A stretch of 15,475 bases of DNA from an uncultured Clostridia bacterium (GTDB taxonomy: Bacteria > Bacillota > Clostridia > TANB77 > CAG-508), in NCBI GenBank assembly GCA_947589135.1, contig CANPZT010000020.1, positions 1-15,475 on the forward strand, in the 5' to 3' direction. The notes below the pieces were generated by a model. It did not search any database. It was not told where the DNA came from and worked only from the letters and a program-made list of their open reading frames with translations. A program made the position numbers and the translations under genes. Of this stretch, positions 13,721 through 15,475 are shown in pieces (the stretch's first letter is position 1; every line of letters begins with the position of its first letter).

Positions 13721-15475
13721 TTATTTTCTAGCAAATTTTCTTTCTATATCATATTTTGTCATCTTAATTGCTGTTGGTCTTCCATGTGGACATGTAAACG
13801 GATTTGGAAGTTGTAATAAATCATCCATTAAACTTTCTACTTCTTCTGTAGTTAATGCCATATTAGCTTTTACAGCCGCTTTGCATGCTACTGTTGCAAT
13901 AAATTTTTCTTCTTTTTCCTGTTTTGCAGTTCTAGCTACTGTATTTATTTCATCTAGTGTTTCTAAAAACAATTCTTTATTATCTAAATCAATACATATA
14001 GTTGGAACTCCTGTTAATTTAATTGTATTTTCTCCAAATTCTTCTAATGTAAATCCTGCTTGTTCAAACATTTTTATATTTTCTTTTGCTATTTCCATTT
14101 CTTTATGAGTTAGTGTTATAACATCTGGTAACAATAACATCTGTGAGTCTTTTGAAGTATCACTATAATAATTTTTCTTTACTTTTTCATACATAATTCT
14201 TTCATGTGCTGCATGCTGATCTAGAATATACATTTCTTTTTCTATTTCTAATATAATGTAAGTTTTAAATACGATTCCTATAAACTTATAAGAAGGTTTT
14301 TGTATTTCTTGTTCTTCAAATACAGAAATGTTATCTTTTACAATATCAATTGCATTTGTTTCTTGTGTTTTTTCTGATTCTTCTGTTTTTTCTGTATCAT
14401 CTTGTATTGGTACTGTTCCAAACATTTTTGCATACATTTCATTAAAATTATCTGATACTACTTGTGGATTATCATTTAAACCTTGCATTTTTTGTTTAAT
14501 TTCTTCAAATTCCTTTTGGACGTCTGGATCTTCTATGCTTTCAATTGTAGCATTTACATCTGGTATTTCTGTTTTTTCTTCTATCTTTTCCTCTGTATCT
14601 TCTTGTTGTATTTTTTCATCTTGGTTTTGTTGTATTTCTTCATTCTCATTTATTTCAGTTTTTTTATCATTTTTTGCTTCATCATTTTGTTCTTGTGTTA
14701 TTTCTTCTTCGTTTAATAGTTCTGTATCTGAATTTTCTTGATTTTCTGTATTTTGTTCTTTATCTTCATCTAATTTATATACCTCTGATTCTTCTTTTAT
14801 AATTTCTATATTAGCATTTTTTGTTTTTAATTCTTCGGTTACTTTTTCCTTCATTTGTTTTAATTGTGCTAACACATCAGATGTATCAATAGGATTTCCT
14901 ATATCTGTTATTGATTTATTTTCTTTTTCTATTTGTTTATCTAGGTTTTCTTCTATTTGCATATCTTCCGTTACGTTTGTTTTTATTTTACTTTCTTCTT
15001 CTGTATATTCTTCAATTTGTTTTCCTTTTTGTTTTCTAAAAGAAAATAATCCTCCTTGTTGTTGTTTGCTTTCTCTTATATTTTTTAGTCTCTCTTCAAA
15101 ACTTTGTGCTGTTCTGTCTATTACTGCAGTACGTTGTTCTGCATTTGCTACTAGCTCTGTTTTCAATAAAGTTTCTTTAATTGCATGATATATAGCTTGA
15201 AACACTTTATTTTCTTCTTGAAATCTTACCTCTAGTTTTGCCGGATGTACATTTACATCAACTTTTGATGGATTTATTTCTATATTTAGTATTACAAATC
15301 CGAATTTACCAATTGGAATTAAGCCTTTATATGCTTGCTCTGTTGCTGCCGTTAATGTTTTGTCTTTTATATAACGCTTATTTACAAAAAATAATTGATT
15401 AGAGCGGTTTGACCTTGCTATTTCTGGTTTTCCTACAACTCCTGTTATATTTATATCTTCATATTGATAAGTTGT
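13721..15475 (-). CDS. mutL: DNA mismatch repair protein MutL, endonuclease type (N-terminus outside window)
   Basis: The frame is open from the window edge (TTYQYEDINITGVVGKPEIA) to the stop at 13721, 584 residues, and lacks roughly the first 230 with the ATPase site. Residues 1-90 are the end of the transducer domain (VNKRYIKDKTL, PIGKFGFVIL, VDVNVHPAKLEVRFQE). A very acidic, low-complexity linker of about 230 residues follows. The C-terminal dimer/nuclease domain has DQHAAHERIMYE (419-430), the metal-binding endonuclease motif D-Q-H-A-x2-E-x4-E. It also has ACKAAVKA, the CPHGRP zinc-site motif (562-567) and a final ERKFAR. MutL nicks the new strand after MutS finds a mismatch; this form nicks by itself, as expected in bacteria without MutH. 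A GTG at 15205 lies in frame but is internal, since homology continues upstream of it. Confidence 0.95.
   Translation of the reverse strand, partial: TTYQYEDINITGVVGKPEIARSNRSNQLFFVNKRYIKDKTLTAATEQAYKGLIPIGKFGFVILNIEINPSKVDVNVHPAKLEVRFQEENKVFQAIYHAIKETLLKTELVANAEQRTAVIDRTAQSFEERLKNIRESKQQQGGLFSFRKQKGKQIEEYTEEESKIKTNVTEDMQIEENLDKQIEKENKSITDIGNPIDTSDVLAQLKQMKEKVTEELKTKNANIEIIKEESEVYKLDEDKEQNTENQENSDTELLNEEEITQEQNDEAKNDKKTEINENEEIQQNQDEKIQQEDTEEKIEEKTEIPDVNATIESIEDPDVQKEFEEIKQKMQGLNDNPQVVSDNFNEMYAKMFGTVPIQDDTEKTEESEKTQETNAIDIVKDNISVFEEQEIQKPSYKFIGIVFKTYIILEIEKEMYILDQHAAHERIMYEKVKKNYYSDTSKDSQMLLLPDVITLTHKEMEIAKENIKMFEQAGFTLEEFGENTIKLTGVPTICIDLDNKELFLETLDEINTVARTAKQEKEEKFIATVACKAAVKANMALTTEEVESLMDDLLQLPNPFTCPHGRPTAIKMTKYDIERKFARK

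Noticed and set aside
14328..14741. Ser/Phe/Cys-rich plus-strand open frames opposite the MutL linker
   Set aside because: Complement of the Glu/Lys/Thr-rich linker, so low complexity without a start signal.

Overview
The window is very AT-rich. Every gene I accept lies on the minus strand, so in transcription order it reads from high to low coordinates. Gene content (MutL, MiaA, SepF, DivIVA, RsmD, FtsK/SpoIIIE, a beta-CASP RNase), strong AAGGAGG-type ribosome binding sites, TTG starts and near-exclusive use of AGA for arginine point to a low-GC Bacillota. It is most likely an uncultured, gut-type member of Clostridia; finer placement is a guess.

Layout from the right edge leftwards: the C-terminal part of mutL (13721-15475, running off the window); a small four-helix membrane protein; miaA; an HlyD-like membrane-anchored protein translationally coupled to miaA; sepF with a good promoter of its own; divIVA with a terminator; rsmD behind another good promoter; a coiled-coil protein; ftsK; a 528-residue protein I do not recognise; an MBL/beta-CASP RNase whose frame is broken once; a 250-bp palindromic intergenic element; a cytoplasmic GH15 glucoamylase-type enzyme with a clear terminator; and, at the left edge, the start of a prepilin-like gene whose frame also breaks. 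The central block is a DNA repair, tRNA/rRNA modification and cell division neighbourhood. SepF, DivIVA and FtsK all act at the division site. The RNase and RsmD act on RNA.

The most interesting observation is that both frame breaks have the same form. In the RNase (4106) and in the prepilin gene (42), the reading frame meets an in-frame CGG followed by A, and family-like sequence resumes in the +1 frame as GGA (Gly). By hand count these are the only two in-frame CGG codons among roughly 4,500 codons here, while about 16 CGG triplets occur out of frame inside genes. This suggests an unassigned or starved CGG codon at which ribosomes shift +1, although two unrelated mutations or sequencing errors are still possible. 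The second item is the palindromic element before the GH15 gene. It has perfect 26-bp inverted repeats flanking an interior that carries mirror-image promoter-like sequences, and could be a MITE or an invertible promoter switch.
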